Part shown: positions 1-6,283 of the stretch, one piece after another
How the letters are laid out: each line of letters opens with the position of its first letter
Position numbering within the stretch: position 1 is the first letter of the stretch
DNA from: Spirochaetaceae bacterium
Lineage (GTDB): Bacteria; Spirochaetota; Spirochaetia; Treponematales; Breznakiellaceae
Length of the DNA stretch: 7,412 bases
Direction: 5' to 3'
Assembly: GCA_031257135.1 (NCBI GenBank)
Contig: JAIRPH010000096.1
Location: forward strand, 1-7,412
Program-made: the position numbers and the translations under genes
Notes under the pieces: model-generated
Databases searched by the model: none
What the model was told of the DNA's origin: nothing
Seen by the model: the letters and a program-made list of their open reading frames with translations, nothing else

Positions 1-135
1 CGCGGGCTGGCATATCACCGCAACCGAGAGTATCAGCGGGCTATTGCGGATTATACCGAAGTCCTCCGGTTTAACCCGTCGGATACCGCCGCCGCGATGC
101 TCCGCCAAAAAGCCTACGCCGCGATGCTTGAATAG
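1..135 (+). CDS. TPR-repeat protein, C-terminal fragment (5' end outside window)
   Basis: Frame 1 is open from the first base to a TAG at 133-135 and encodes 44 residues. They begin RGLAYHRNREYQRAIADYTE and continue through VLRFNPSD. This is a textbook tetratricopeptide unit: the G-x-A-Y, Y-x-x-A-I-x-D-Y and N/D-P positions are all present, followed by a last capping helix ending AAMLE. TPR domains are protein-protein interaction scaffolds, and the rest of this protein lies to the left of the window, so its specific role cannot be stated. It ends 18 bp from the convergent stop of the transporter gene at 154. I saw no strong hairpin terminator in that gap. It is too short for a default ORF caller but matches the TPR pattern well. 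Confidence 0.8.
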   Translation, partial: RGLAYHRNREYQRAIADYTEVLRFNPSDTAAAMLRQKAYAAMLE

Positions 136-153
136 CCGATAAAGCCGGCATAC

Positions 154-720
154 TCACAAGGGGAAAATAGTTTTGTTGAATTCTCCGTTGACAATCTGAC
201 CCACTGCGGAATATATCGCCGACGCGCCGCAGATAATACCCACATAACCGCCGATACGGTTGAATTCGTGGTTTCCGGTGAAGTCTCCGATACTGAGAAG
301 GAAAAACAGAACCGCCAGCGATAAAAAAACAAGCTGAGTTATCCGATTGTGGGCAAGAGTGCCGAAAAACATAAAGAGCGTAAAAATCCCCCACAGAAGT
401 AAATAAAAACCCATTGATGTCCCGTCGGCGGCGTTAATCGCCGGCTTAAACGGATTAATCCAGATGATACACAGAGACCACCAGAAAAACCCATAGGCTG
501 TAAATGCGGTCCCTCCAAATGTATTGCCCAGCTGGAACTCCGTTACTCCCGCAATAATCTGAGCCGCTCCTCCCACGGCAAAGCCCATAGCAACGATTAC
601 AATGGAAAGTTCGATGATCCCTGCATTATGCAGATTCAGCAACACCGTCGTCATACCGAATCCTAACAGACCAAGGGGTCCGGGATTAGCGGTTTTCTTT
701 GTTTGTGAATTAGTAGACAT
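154..720 (-). CDS. satP: Acetate/succinate transporter, GPR1/FUN34/YaaH (AceTr) family
   Basis: This 188-residue protein is the same length as E. coli SatP (YaaH). It carries the family signature NPGPLGLLGFGMTT at residues 12-25 and the second conserved block FGGTAFTAYGFFW at 68-80. About six hydrophobic segments can be seen (roughly 17-32, 36-58, 68-88, 101-121, 128-145 and 155-176), as expected for this inner-membrane family, which moves acetate or succinate, usually with protons. The direction of flux here cannot be read from sequence. In a fermentative or acetogenic spirochaete it could export or salvage acetate (inference). The ATG at 720 precedes the conserved N-terminus at the usual distance. 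Shine-Dalgarno evidence is weak: only a TAGG 13 nt upstream. The gene follows recQ on the same strand after 79 bp and may have its own promoter. The symbol is assigned by family; a paralogous acetate channel is possible. Confidence 0.9.
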   Translation of the reverse strand: MSTNSQTKKTANPGPLGLLGFGMTTVLLNLHNAGIIELSIVIVAMGFAVGGAAQIIAGVTEFQLGNTFGGTAFTAYGFFWWSLCIIWINPFKPAINAADGTSMGFYLLLWGIFTLFMFFGTLAHNRITQLVFLSLAVLFFLLSIGDFTGNHEFNRIGGYVGIICGASAIYSAVGQIVNGEFNKTIFPL

Positions 721-755
721 ATCGTTATATTAACCTAAACAACATAAATAATCAA
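720..755 (-). promoter_or_regulatory. Possible satP promoter, very close to the start codon
   Basis: Reading the minus strand, TTGATT (755-750) and TAATAT (732-727) are separated by 17 nt, and the -10 ends only 6 nt before the ATG at 720. Each box matches the sigma70 consensus at 4 of 6 positions, so the call is weak. If real, the transcript would start at or next to the ATG, which would fit the poor Shine-Dalgarno of this gene. Alternatively satP is simply read through from recQ. Confidence 0.25.
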
Positions 756-799
756 GGTTTTCAGCAATTCAAAATTGAGTCTCCTCCCCGCCCGCCGAT

Positions 800-2284
800 T
801 TAACGTGGGGACAGCGTATCTTTCCACAGGATGTTCGCGAGCCGCCGGAGCGTTTTCCGCTCGATAAGCTGGAGTACCGCTGTTTTCGCGTCGTCCCGGG
901 ACCACCGGAACTGACCGATCTGAGCCAACGCTTCCGCGGCTTCCGAGACGGAGTAACGCCGGTTGTTTCGCCGGAAAAAAGCCAGCAGGCTCGGAACCTC
1001 CCGAGGAACCGAGGACGCCTCGCCTTCGCAGACGTCACAGCACCCCGATTCGGGAACGGACAAGTCCCCTTCATAGTCGAGAAGCCTAAGAAGAGCCTTC
1101 CGCCGGCACTCATGGACGTTCCGGGCGTACTCCAAAAGCCGCGAAAACCGATCCGTTTCCGCGCGTTTCAGGCGTTCCTCGTCGTCATGTCCCCAGAGCA
1201 GAATCGCCGACGCGGGACGCCCGTCCCGTCCAGCCCGCCCGGATTCCTGAAGATAGGCTTCCGCCGAAGGCGGACAGTCCCGATGGATCACCGTCCGAAT
1301 GTCCGGCTTATCCACGCCCATCCCGTACGCGCAGGTCGCGGTCAAAACGCCGCGAGTATGCGCGAAAAACCATTCCTCCACAGTTTTTTTCTCCTCCCGG
1401 CTTAAACCGGCGTGATAAAACCGGACCTCCTTGTGATGAAGCTCATTCCGCAGGTAGCGGGCGAGCTTTTCAGTCCCCGTCCGGGAAGCGCAAAACACAA
1501 CCGCCGGAAGCCGGTTCCTAAGAAGAAGGTCTCGTACCGCCAAATCCCGCAGGAGACAGCCCATCGCCTGATACCGGATGTTCGGCCGGTCAGGATTGCC
1601 GATGATCCGATGGGCTTCGCCTCCGAATACATAGGTCTCGATTTTCTTCAGTACCGGCTCGGAAGCGGTCGCCGTAAAAGCAGTCGCCAAGCGCGTCCCA
1701 GCCGCGTCGAGAATCCGGGCGATTTCACGGTAGCTCGGTCTGAAGGATTCGCCCCATTCGCTGACGCAGTGGGCTTCGTCGATTACCGCATGAACGATGT
1801 TTAGGGTCCGCAAGGTTTCCCGCACCGCCGGAGTCAGCAATACTTCAGGATTGGCAATAATAAACCGGCTCTTCCCGGAACGAATTTTTTCCCACAGGGC
1901 GTTTCGTTCCTCCGGACTTTGCCCGCCTCGCACTACCGCCGGATCAAAGCCCCGCTCCCTGAGCCGGCGTTCCTGATCGGTCATCAGGGACAAAATAGGA
2001 TAGATCGCCAGAGTCGCTCCCTCAAGAAACAACGCCGGAAGCTGAAAACAAAGGGACTTCCCTGATCCGGTGGGCAGGATAACGATCTGCCTGCCCAGAG
2101 CCTCCCGGTCTTCCGATGCCTGAAACGCCGCGGAAGCCCCGCCTTCAGGAGAACGGAGCGGAATACCCAGCGCGGAAGCTCCTTCCAAGATATTCGTAAT
2201 CGCCAGCCGCTGGTACGGAAAAAGATAAGGCAGTCCGAAAAAGGTTTCCGCGGCTTTATTCAAAGGGTCTTGATTCATACTCAT
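800..2284 (-). CDS. recQ: RecQ-family ATP-dependent DNA helicase (compact, no HRDC)
   Basis: This 494-residue cytoplasmic 3'-5' DNA helicase of superfamily 2 unwinds recombination and repair intermediates. Motifs appear in order: YQRLAI (motif 0, about 24-29), Walker A PTGSGKS (71-77), DEAH (169-172) followed by the RecQ aromatic-rich loop HCVSEWGESFRPSY, TATA (204-207), motif V ATCAYGMGVDKPDIR (316-330) and motif VI QESGRAGRDG (346-355). A zinc-binding segment follows with Cys393, Cys415, Cys416 and Cys419, then about 70 residues that could be a short winged helix. E. coli RecQ has about 609 residues including an HRDC domain, which is absent here. About 30 extra residues (36-65) lie between motif 0 and Walker A. 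Two in-frame ATGs (2284 and 2278) compete. An AGCAGG lies about 13 nt upstream of the first, so the start is uncertain by two residues. Assignment to RecQ is firm, but orthology to the main recQ of the genome rather than a paralogue is not tested. Confidence 0.93.
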   Translation of the reverse strand: MSMNQDPLNKAAETFFGLPYLFPYQRLAITNILEGASALGIPLRSPEGGASAAFQASEDREALGRQIVILPTGSGKSLCFQLPALFLEGATLAIYPILSLMTDQERRLRERGFDPAVVRGGQSPEERNALWEKIRSGKSRFIIANPEVLLTPAVRETLRTLNIVHAVIDEAHCVSEWGESFRPSYREIARILDAAGTRLATAFTATASEPVLKKIETYVFGGEAHRIIGNPDRPNIRYQAMGCLLRDLAVRDLLLRNRLPAVVFCASRTGTEKLARYLRNELHHKEVRFYHAGLSREEKKTVEEWFFAHTRGVLTATCAYGMGVDKPDIRTVIHRDCPPSAEAYLQESGRAGRDGRPASAILLWGHDDEERLKRAETDRFSRLLEYARNVHECRRKALLRLLDYEGDLSVPESGCCDVCEGEASSVPREVPSLLAFFRRNNRRYSVSEAAEALAQIGQFRWSRDDAKTAVLQLIERKTLRRLANILWKDTLSPR

Positions 2285-2331
2285 TATATGAAATCAGCCT
2301 GCTTCTTGATTCAACAATGGCGGTCAAAGGA

Positions 2332-2359
2332 TTGACTTATTATAGAGAATAGATACAAT
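2332..2359 (+). promoter_or_regulatory. Sigma70-type promoter for the 63-residue protein gene
   Basis: TTGACT at 2332-2337 and TACAAT at 2354-2359 are separated by 16 nt, each matching consensus at 5 of 6 positions. The expected start of transcription is about 2366, giving a leader of about 25 nt that contains the AAAGGAAAAGGA Shine-Dalgarno region before the ATG at 2392. Confidence 0.65.
2339..2344 (-). promoter_or_regulatory. Perfect minus-strand -10 box (TATAAT), possible recQ promoter
   Basis: The minus strand reads TATAAT at 2344-2339, inside the spacer of the opposing promoter and 54 nt upstream of the recQ ATG. No good -35 hexamer is visible at 16-18 nt, so it is called on the -10 alone. 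If used, polymerase binding for recQ and for the 63-residue gene would exclude each other. Confidence 0.35.
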
Positions 2360-2391
2360 AAAATAACTTCTAAAAAGGAAAAGGAAATAGT

Positions 2392-2583
2392 ATGGCGCAG
2401 GGAGTATCGTTAGAGCTGGTGTTGGGAAATAAAAGAGTGACCTTGGGAGTCGATTACGTCGGAGCGTATATGCGGAAAGACGGAACAACAAAATTTTCAG
2501 TTACCGCAACGTGTCTTAATAAAGAGGATGCCAAAATTGTAGCTCAGGCTCTCGGCGAACTGGGCGTACAGGAACCCCAATAA
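2392..2583 (+). CDS. Small conserved-looking protein of unknown function (63 aa)
   Basis: I do not recognise a family. The 63-residue product has no signal peptide or membrane segment. It alternates beta-type stretches (LELVLG at 7-12, KRVTLGVDYV at 14-23, TKFSVTATCL at 33-42) with a charged turn around RKDG (28-31). It ends in an amphipathic helix (about 44-57, KEDAKIVAQALGEL), suggesting a small beta-beta-beta-alpha domain. It has one cysteine (Cys41). It is real rather than a chance frame: a good promoter lies 33 nt upstream, a purine-rich Shine-Dalgarno AAGGAAAAGGA sits about 5-10 nt before the ATG, and a hairpin follows the stop. It is monocistronic, divergent from recQ and convergent with the SPFH gene. 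A role in nucleic-acid or protein binding would be a guess. Confidence 0.8.
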   Translation: MAQGVSLELVLGNKRVTLGVDYVGAYMRKDGTTKFSVTATCLNKEDAKIVAQALGELGVQEPQ

Positions 2584-2590
2584 ACAGAGC

Positions 2591-2620
2591 GTCGGGAGTT
2601 ATGACCCTAACTCCCCGGAC
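2591..2620. terminator. Putative bidirectional terminator hairpin
   Basis: GGGAGTTA (2594-2601) pairs perfectly with TAACTCCC (2608-2615) around a 6-nt loop. The stem extends to GTC (2591-2593) with GAC (2618-2620) across a 2-nt bulge. The dyad lies between the stop of the 63-residue gene and the overlapping stop of the convergent SPFH gene. Flanking T-tracts are weak on both strands (TTATCTTTAT to the right, CTGTTTATT read leftwards), so termination efficiency is uncertain. Confidence 0.55.
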
Positions 2621-3699
2621 TTATCTTTATCCGCAGACTGCCGCAGTTCCGATAACGCTTGAAGACCAAACACATCTTTTGATTTCAGCTCCTCCGTGAT
2701 ATTGTTAGGAACCAGCATCATCGAATTTCCCGCTTTAAGTCCTTCGTTTAGTATAGAAAGAATCTTGAGTTTTAACGCCGGCTCATTGCCGCGGTAAATC
2801 CGAATCGCTTCTTCCAGCTTCCGGGCAATCTCGATTTCCGCTTCCGCCAGCAGAATCCGGCTTTTCTTCTCCCGCTCCGCCTGTGCAAGCCGAGACAGAG
2901 AATCCTGCAAGGCTTCGGGAATCTGAATGTCCGTAATCTCGATATGCTGTACCGTAATTCCCCATTCAGTGGTCTTTTTGTCCACTGCGTTTTGCAGTTC
3001 TTTTTCAATAATATCCCCCCGCTCAAGAAACAACGTGAGATCATGACTGCTGACGGCGTTTCTCAGCGCGGTTTTGGAAGAAAGAACCACCGCCTCCTCA
3101 TAATTCTGCACTTCCAGCGCGGCTTTTTCCGGGTCCCAAACCAGCCAGAAACACAGCGCGTCTACGTTTACCGTAACCGAATCCAAGGTGAGCGTTTCTT
3201 GGGCGGCGAAGTCGGTCACTCTGATGCGGATGTCAACGGTTTTCGCAACCCGATCAGCCAGCGGAATCAGGAGAAACAGCCCGGGACCCTTAACCCGGTG
3301 GAATCTGCCGAAACGAAGAATAATCGCCCGTTCCCATTCCTCAGCCTGCTGAACCGCAGGCGCGAGCATCGCCGCAAGGGACGCGCAGAGAATCGCCAAC
3401 GTATACTCAGGCAGGAGAACAAAGCCGAAAACGCCGTTCGCCAGCGCGGCGATTTTTATCGCCTCCCGCCACCGAGGGAAACAGAGCATACCGCCCATTA
3501 CCGCCGCAGGAGCGGCAAGAAAAATCCCCAGATCAATCAGCGAAGGCATACGCCCTCGGCTGACCATCGACGCGGCTATAAAAAGAACAGCCAGAACCCC
3601 CAAGCCTATACCAACCACATTCAAGGTAAAATCCTGTTTTTTCGTTCCCTTCTTTACTTTTTTTGCCGGACGCGCCGGTTTTTCCCGCTTTTTTTCCAT
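2599..3699 (-). CDS. SPFH/band-7 (stomatin-like) membrane protein
   Basis: The protein has 366 residues from the chosen ATG at 3699, preceded by GGAGGA with a 4-5-nt gap. ATGs at 3711 and 3732 are in frame but lack such a site. A Lys/Arg-rich cytoplasmic N-terminus (1-21) is followed by about four hydrophobic segments (roughly 25-47, 53-74, 81-97 and 100-117). A band-7 domain follows from about 119 to 340. It starts EEWERAIILRFGRFHRVKGPGL, split here as EEWERAIILRFG and RFHRVKGPGL, a classic stomatin opening. Next come DSVTVNVDA and the helical AEREKKSRILLAEAE region. The C-terminal GNSMMLVPNNI resembles the end of stomatin-type domains. SPFH proteins oligomerise into membrane scaffolds that influence protein quality control and lipid microdomains (family knowledge). 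The usual NfeD partner is absent. It sits 13 bp downstream of a GntR gene and is probably co-transcribed with and controlled by it. Its physiological target is unknown. Confidence 0.88.
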   Translation of the reverse strand: MEKKREKPARPAKKVKKGTKKQDFTLNVVGIGLGVLAVLFIAASMVSRGRMPSLIDLGIFLAAPAAVMGGMLCFPRWREAIKIAALANGVFGFVLLPEYTLAILCASLAAMLAPAVQQAEEWERAIILRFGRFHRVKGPGLFLLIPLADRVAKTVDIRIRVTDFAAQETLTLDSVTVNVDALCFWLVWDPEKAALEVQNYEEAVVLSSKTALRNAVSSHDLTLFLERGDIIEKELQNAVDKKTTEWGITVQHIEITDIQIPEALQDSLSRLAQAEREKKSRILLAEAEIEIARKLEEAIRIYRGNEPALKLKILSILNEGLKAGNSMMLVPNNITEELKSKDVFGLQALSELRQSADKDKSGELGS

Positions 3700-3712
3700 A
3701 TATTCCTCCATG

Positions 3713-4108
3713 CTACTCGGACCACTCGGCAAGCAGAGTCAGCAGTTCTTTTTTATCAACGCCGAGTCCTTTCATATCTTGCATAAAACGGCCGAAGATT
3801 TCCAAGACTTTTTGTTTTCTCCCATCTTCTTCAGGAGCGGGCTTTTTATCTGAAATATAGGTGCCGCTCCCCACCTGAGTCGCCAGAATTCCCTTGATTT
3901 CCAATTCGTTATAGGCTTTGGCAATAGTATTCGGATTGATTTTCAATTCCACCGCCAGAGACCGAATAGTAGGCAGTCTATCTCCGGGTTTCATCCGCTC
4001 AGAGAGAATAGCATTCTCAATCTGCCGAATAATCTGCCGGTAAATCGGTATCCCCGTCGCCGGATCAAGAGAAAAACGGATGGGTTCTTCGGTATTTGAA
4101 CTATTCAT
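3713..4108 (-). CDS. GntR-family transcriptional regulator, YtrA subfamily
   Basis: This 131-residue DNA-binding protein has an N-terminal GntR winged helix-turn-helix (about 20-88). The stretch PIYRQIIRQIENAI leads into GDRLPTIRSLAVELKINPNT, followed by AKAYNELEIKGILATQVGSG and TYIS. The very short C-terminal part (about 90-131), predicted as two helices, is the YtrA hallmark: this subfamily has no large ligand-binding domain and dimerises through short helices. YtrA-type repressors normally sit first in the operon they control and usually regulate ABC transporters. Here the next gene, 13 bp on, is an SPFH protein. The ATG at 4108 has no recognisable Shine-Dalgarno. The promoter ends 8 nt upstream of it, so the transcript is probably leaderless or nearly so. 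The inverted repeat over the -10 box is a plausible auto-operator. The effector is unknown. Confidence 0.9.
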   Translation of the reverse strand: MNSSNTEEPIRFSLDPATGIPIYRQIIRQIENAILSERMKPGDRLPTIRSLAVELKINPNTIAKAYNELEIKGILATQVGSGTYISDKKPAPEEDGRKQKVLEIFGRFMQDMKGLGVDKKELLTLLAEWSE

Positions 4109-4116
4109 CTAGTACA

Positions 4117-4144
4117 AGTATATATGCTATAATACAATCGTCAA
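4117..4144 (-). promoter_or_regulatory. Promoter of the GntR-SPFH operon
   Basis: On the minus strand, TTGACG (4144-4139) and TATACT (4122-4117) are separated by 16 nt. Each box matches consensus at 5 of 6 positions. The -10 ends 8 nt before the GntR ATG at 4108, placing the predicted transcription start at or within 1-2 nt of the start codon. Confidence 0.65.
4118..4135. promoter_or_regulatory. Imperfect palindrome, candidate GntR operator
   Basis: The 18-bp GTATATATGCTATAATAC begins GTAT and ends ATAC, with an inner TATA-TGC-TATA dyad. It covers the -10 box and spacer of the GntR promoter. GntR regulators of the YtrA type bind AT-rich palindromes in their own promoters (family knowledge), so autorepression is a reasonable inference. 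The site also contains a perfect + strand TATAAT (4128-4133) facing the lipoprotein gene, but without a matching -35. Confidence 0.45.
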
Positions 4145-4187
4145 GTGGAAAAAACGGCTTTTTGCTTTTTTCTCAAATCTATTTCTC

Positions 4188-4216
4188 TTGTAGTTCCGCG
4201 GAAAGCGGACTATATT
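4188..4216 (+). promoter_or_regulatory. Possible lipoprotein promoter with internal palindrome
   Basis: TTGTAG (4188-4193) and TATATT (4211-4216) are separated by 17 nt, with 3 of 6 and 5 of 6 consensus matches. The spacer holds a perfect 10-bp palindrome TTCCGCGGAA (4194-4203). The same region can also form a hairpin in which TAGTTCCGC (4191-4199) pairs with GCGGACTA (4205-4212) with one bulged T. The palindrome could be a regulator site. If transcription starts further upstream, the hairpin would lie in the leader. Confidence 0.4.
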
Positions 4217-4246
4217 TAAAAAACCGCGATGCGTATGGAGGGCAGT

Positions 4247-6268
4247 ATGGCTATTTATGTGCAGGATAAAGAAATAATCCCGCCTGGTGCCGGTAAAAGC
4301 GTATTTTACCGCGCGGTTTTACTGGCGGCGATCCTCGCCCTTGCAGGATGTTTTTCCATAGACGACGGCTTTAACCCGGAAGACTGGAGCTGGGACGCCG
4401 GAGACGGCAAAGTCTACATCCGCATCGCGCTTAATGCCGCGCGGTTCGCCGTTGACTTGGACAATCCGACCCAGGAACACATCGGCTACTTTGAAGCTAT
4501 TTTCAAAGAGTCAGGACTACCTAACGCTTACTACATCGGCTCCGCCGTAGCCGGAGAAGAATATATCACCGTAGCGGTTCCCTACGGAAAAACCTACGAC
4601 ATCCTTGTTCTCGCGGGGACGCCCGCCAACGGACAGGCTCTCAACGGCGTCAAAGTCCTCTTGGCAAGCGGCATGGTCAGCTATCCCGTGATATACGGGC
4701 AGAACGTCGTATCCGTCCCCATGAAACTGCATAAAACCGCGGATGCTTTTGTCAAAGACGGAACGGCTTCGGGCAATGCCTACGAGTATACGCCGACTAT
4801 AACCGGCATCCAAGCTCTGCTGTCCGCGCAGGCAAGTAGCGGTAAGAGTCCGCTCATTACTTCCGCTCAGGCATATTTGGCGCATTATCCGAATCCCTAT
4901 GAGGGCGTAACCTATACTCAGCCGCAAGTCGGGACCATAACGGCTAACTCAGCCAGCGGCGGGACGCTCCGGTTTCCCGTTACGGGAACTCTGCCGGATA
5001 ACGCTCAAGATACGGACATCTACTCGTGCTGTTACAATCTGACCTATCACGCGTTCAGCGATGCCGCCAGCGGAAGCAGTCCGTGGGATATTCGGCGCGG
5101 GATCATTAACCAGATGTATACCGAAGAAGATGTATTCGGCGGCGGGGTTCCGCTGGGATACTGCTATTATGTGAGCGCAAACGGTGATGACAGCAATATA
5201 GGTTATCAAAAGGAACAGCCTTTTAAAACGCTTGCGAAGGCGGTGAAGGCGGTACGGGAGAAAACCATTCCGTGGATCAAAACGATTGCCGTGCTGGGCG
5301 AGCTGAACTTGGTTTCTGAAAGTTCGGCGAATTATCCCGGATACCAAGTAAGCTCCGACGTTTTTGTCATACCGAATCTGCAAGCTGGGGAAAACGCGGT
5401 TGACCTCATACGGATTACCGGAGACCCCGCGCTTACCGGCGGAATTCCCGCGGTTCTCTCAGGAGTTTCGGGTAAATGGGTTTTATCGATTGCCGGTACT
5501 GCTTCCAAAATACAGCTTGATCATATCAAAATTACCGGAAGCTCCGGCGGCGCGGGAGGCGGCGTCCGGGTTTGGGGCGGAGCGGAACTTACCGTGCAGG
5601 ACGGCGCGCTGATTACGGGCAATAAGAACAACGGGAATAGAGCCAGCAATACCGCAGGAGGAGGAGTGCAGGTGAATAACGCTAAACTCGTTATGCGCGG
5701 AGGGGAAATCAGCGGCAATGACATGACCTCCCGTAGCGCGAGCGGTAATGCCGGCGTAGGCGGCGGGGTATTTATAACCGGAGGAGGCTCGTTTGAGATG
5801 TCCGGCGGCGTCATTAAGGGCAACACAGCTCAATTTGCCGTCGGAGTGTATGTATTTAACGGTATTTTTAAAATGATTGACGGACTCATCCGCGGTAATA
5901 TCGCGGACGGCGGAACTCCCGGCGGCGGCGCGGGCGTAGAAGTTGCCAGCGGCGCGACCTTTGAGATGTCCGGCGGAGAGATTCGCGGCAATCAGCACCT
6001 GTACGGCTCTGACAGCAGTAGCGGCGGGGGCGGCGTCTGGGTTAATGGGACTTTTAAAATGTATGGAACCGCGCGCATCGCGAACAACTCCTCATGTCAC
6101 ACCGGAGGCGGCGTATGCGTCAGCGGCGCCTTTAATCTTGACACGTCCGGCGGCGCGTGCGTTACCGGCAATACTGCAAACACCGGGGATAATGTGTATA
6201 AAAAAGGAACCTTTATATTGAATGGTATATCTCAACCCGGGACCGTCTTTAATAGCCCTATACCCTAG
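4247..6268 (+). CDS. Beta-helix repeat lipoprotein, probable surface protein
   Basis: The protein has 673 residues from the ATG at 4247. That start has GGAGGG (4237-4242) 4 nt upstream; ATGs at 4229 and 4235 are in frame but lack a site and overlap that Shine-Dalgarno. The N-terminus has a hydrophobic stretch (about 19-34) ending in the lipobox LAGC with Cys35, so it should be lipidated and membrane anchored. The N-region before it is unusually long. Residues about 36-300 form an unrecognised domain. At about 306-325 YYVSANGDDSNIGY followed by PFKTLAKAV is the opening typical of DUF1565/right-handed beta-helix proteins. From about 430 to the end, at least seven coils repeat a GGGVxV turn (about residues 438, 472, 505, 533, 561, 595 and 621) coupled to feMSGGxIxGN-like turns. 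Such helices are seen in Pmp-like and adhesin-like surface proteins; binding or polysaccharide lyase roles are possible. No catalytic residues were identified. It is convergent with the next gene, 15 bp apart. Confidence 0.85.
   Translation: MAIYVQDKEIIPPGAGKSVFYRAVLLAAILALAGCFSIDDGFNPEDWSWDAGDGKVYIRIALNAARFAVDLDNPTQEHIGYFEAIFKESGLPNAYYIGSAVAGEEYITVAVPYGKTYDILVLAGTPANGQALNGVKVLLASGMVSYPVIYGQNVVSVPMKLHKTADAFVKDGTASGNAYEYTPTITGIQALLSAQASSGKSPLITSAQAYLAHYPNPYEGVTYTQPQVGTITANSASGGTLRFPVTGTLPDNAQDTDIYSCCYNLTYHAFSDAASGSSPWDIRRGIINQMYTEEDVFGGGVPLGYCYYVSANGDDSNIGYQKEQPFKTLAKAVKAVREKTIPWIKTIAVLGELNLVSESSANYPGYQVSSDVFVIPNLQAGENAVDLIRITGDPALTGGIPAVLSGVSGKWVLSIAGTASKIQLDHIKITGSSGGAGGGVRVWGGAELTVQDGALITGNKNNGNRASNTAGGGVQVNNAKLVMRGGEISGNDMTSRSASGNAGVGGGVFITGGGSFEMSGGVIKGNTAQFAVGVYVFNGIFKMIDGLIRGNIADGGTPGGGAGVEVASGATFEMSGGEIRGNQHLYGSDSSSGGGGVWVNGTFKMYGTARIANNSSCHTGGGVCVSGAFNLDTSGGACVTGNTANTGDNVYKKGTFILNGISQPGTVFNSPIP
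5792..5976 (+). repeat. 17-bp direct repeat inside the beta-helix coding region
   Basis: TTTGAGATGTCCGGCGG occurs identically at 5792-5808 and 5960-5976, 168 bp (56 codons, two coils) apart and in the same frame, encoding FEMSGG both times. Exact nucleotide identity within a degenerate protein repeat suggests fairly recent internal duplication or gene conversion, and offers a substrate for in-frame deletion or expansion of coils. Confidence 0.7.
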
Positions 6269-6283
6269 TCGGCGGAGAGTTAC

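Noticed and set aside
136..153. Terminator between the TPR gene and satP
   Set aside because: Only a GCCGGC palindrome is present, with no stem-loop plus T-run.
1112..1804. Two + strand open frames (97 and 130 residues) opposite recQ
   Set aside because: They lie fully inside the conserved helicase motifs on the other strand and encode no recognisable domain.
2944..3786. 280-residue + strand open frame opposite the SPFH gene
   Set aside because: It is antisense to a well-supported band-7 gene, has a low-complexity Arg/Gln/Asn-rich product with no motif, and has no promoter or ribosome site. It is a shadow caused by codon bias.
4150..4180. A-run and T-runs (AAAAAACGGCTTTTT) as a rho-independent terminator
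   Set aside because: The potential stem is almost all A-T pairs, and no gene ends nearby on either strand.
4229..4246. Alternative lipoprotein start at 4229
   Set aside because: No ribosome site precedes it, and the good GGAGGG lies inside this extension, serving the ATG at 4247.
5483..5998. Minus-strand frames of 171 and 101 residues under the beta-helix region
   Set aside because: They are by-products of the repetitive GC-rich Gly/Ser codons of the lipoprotein gene. No start signals are present.
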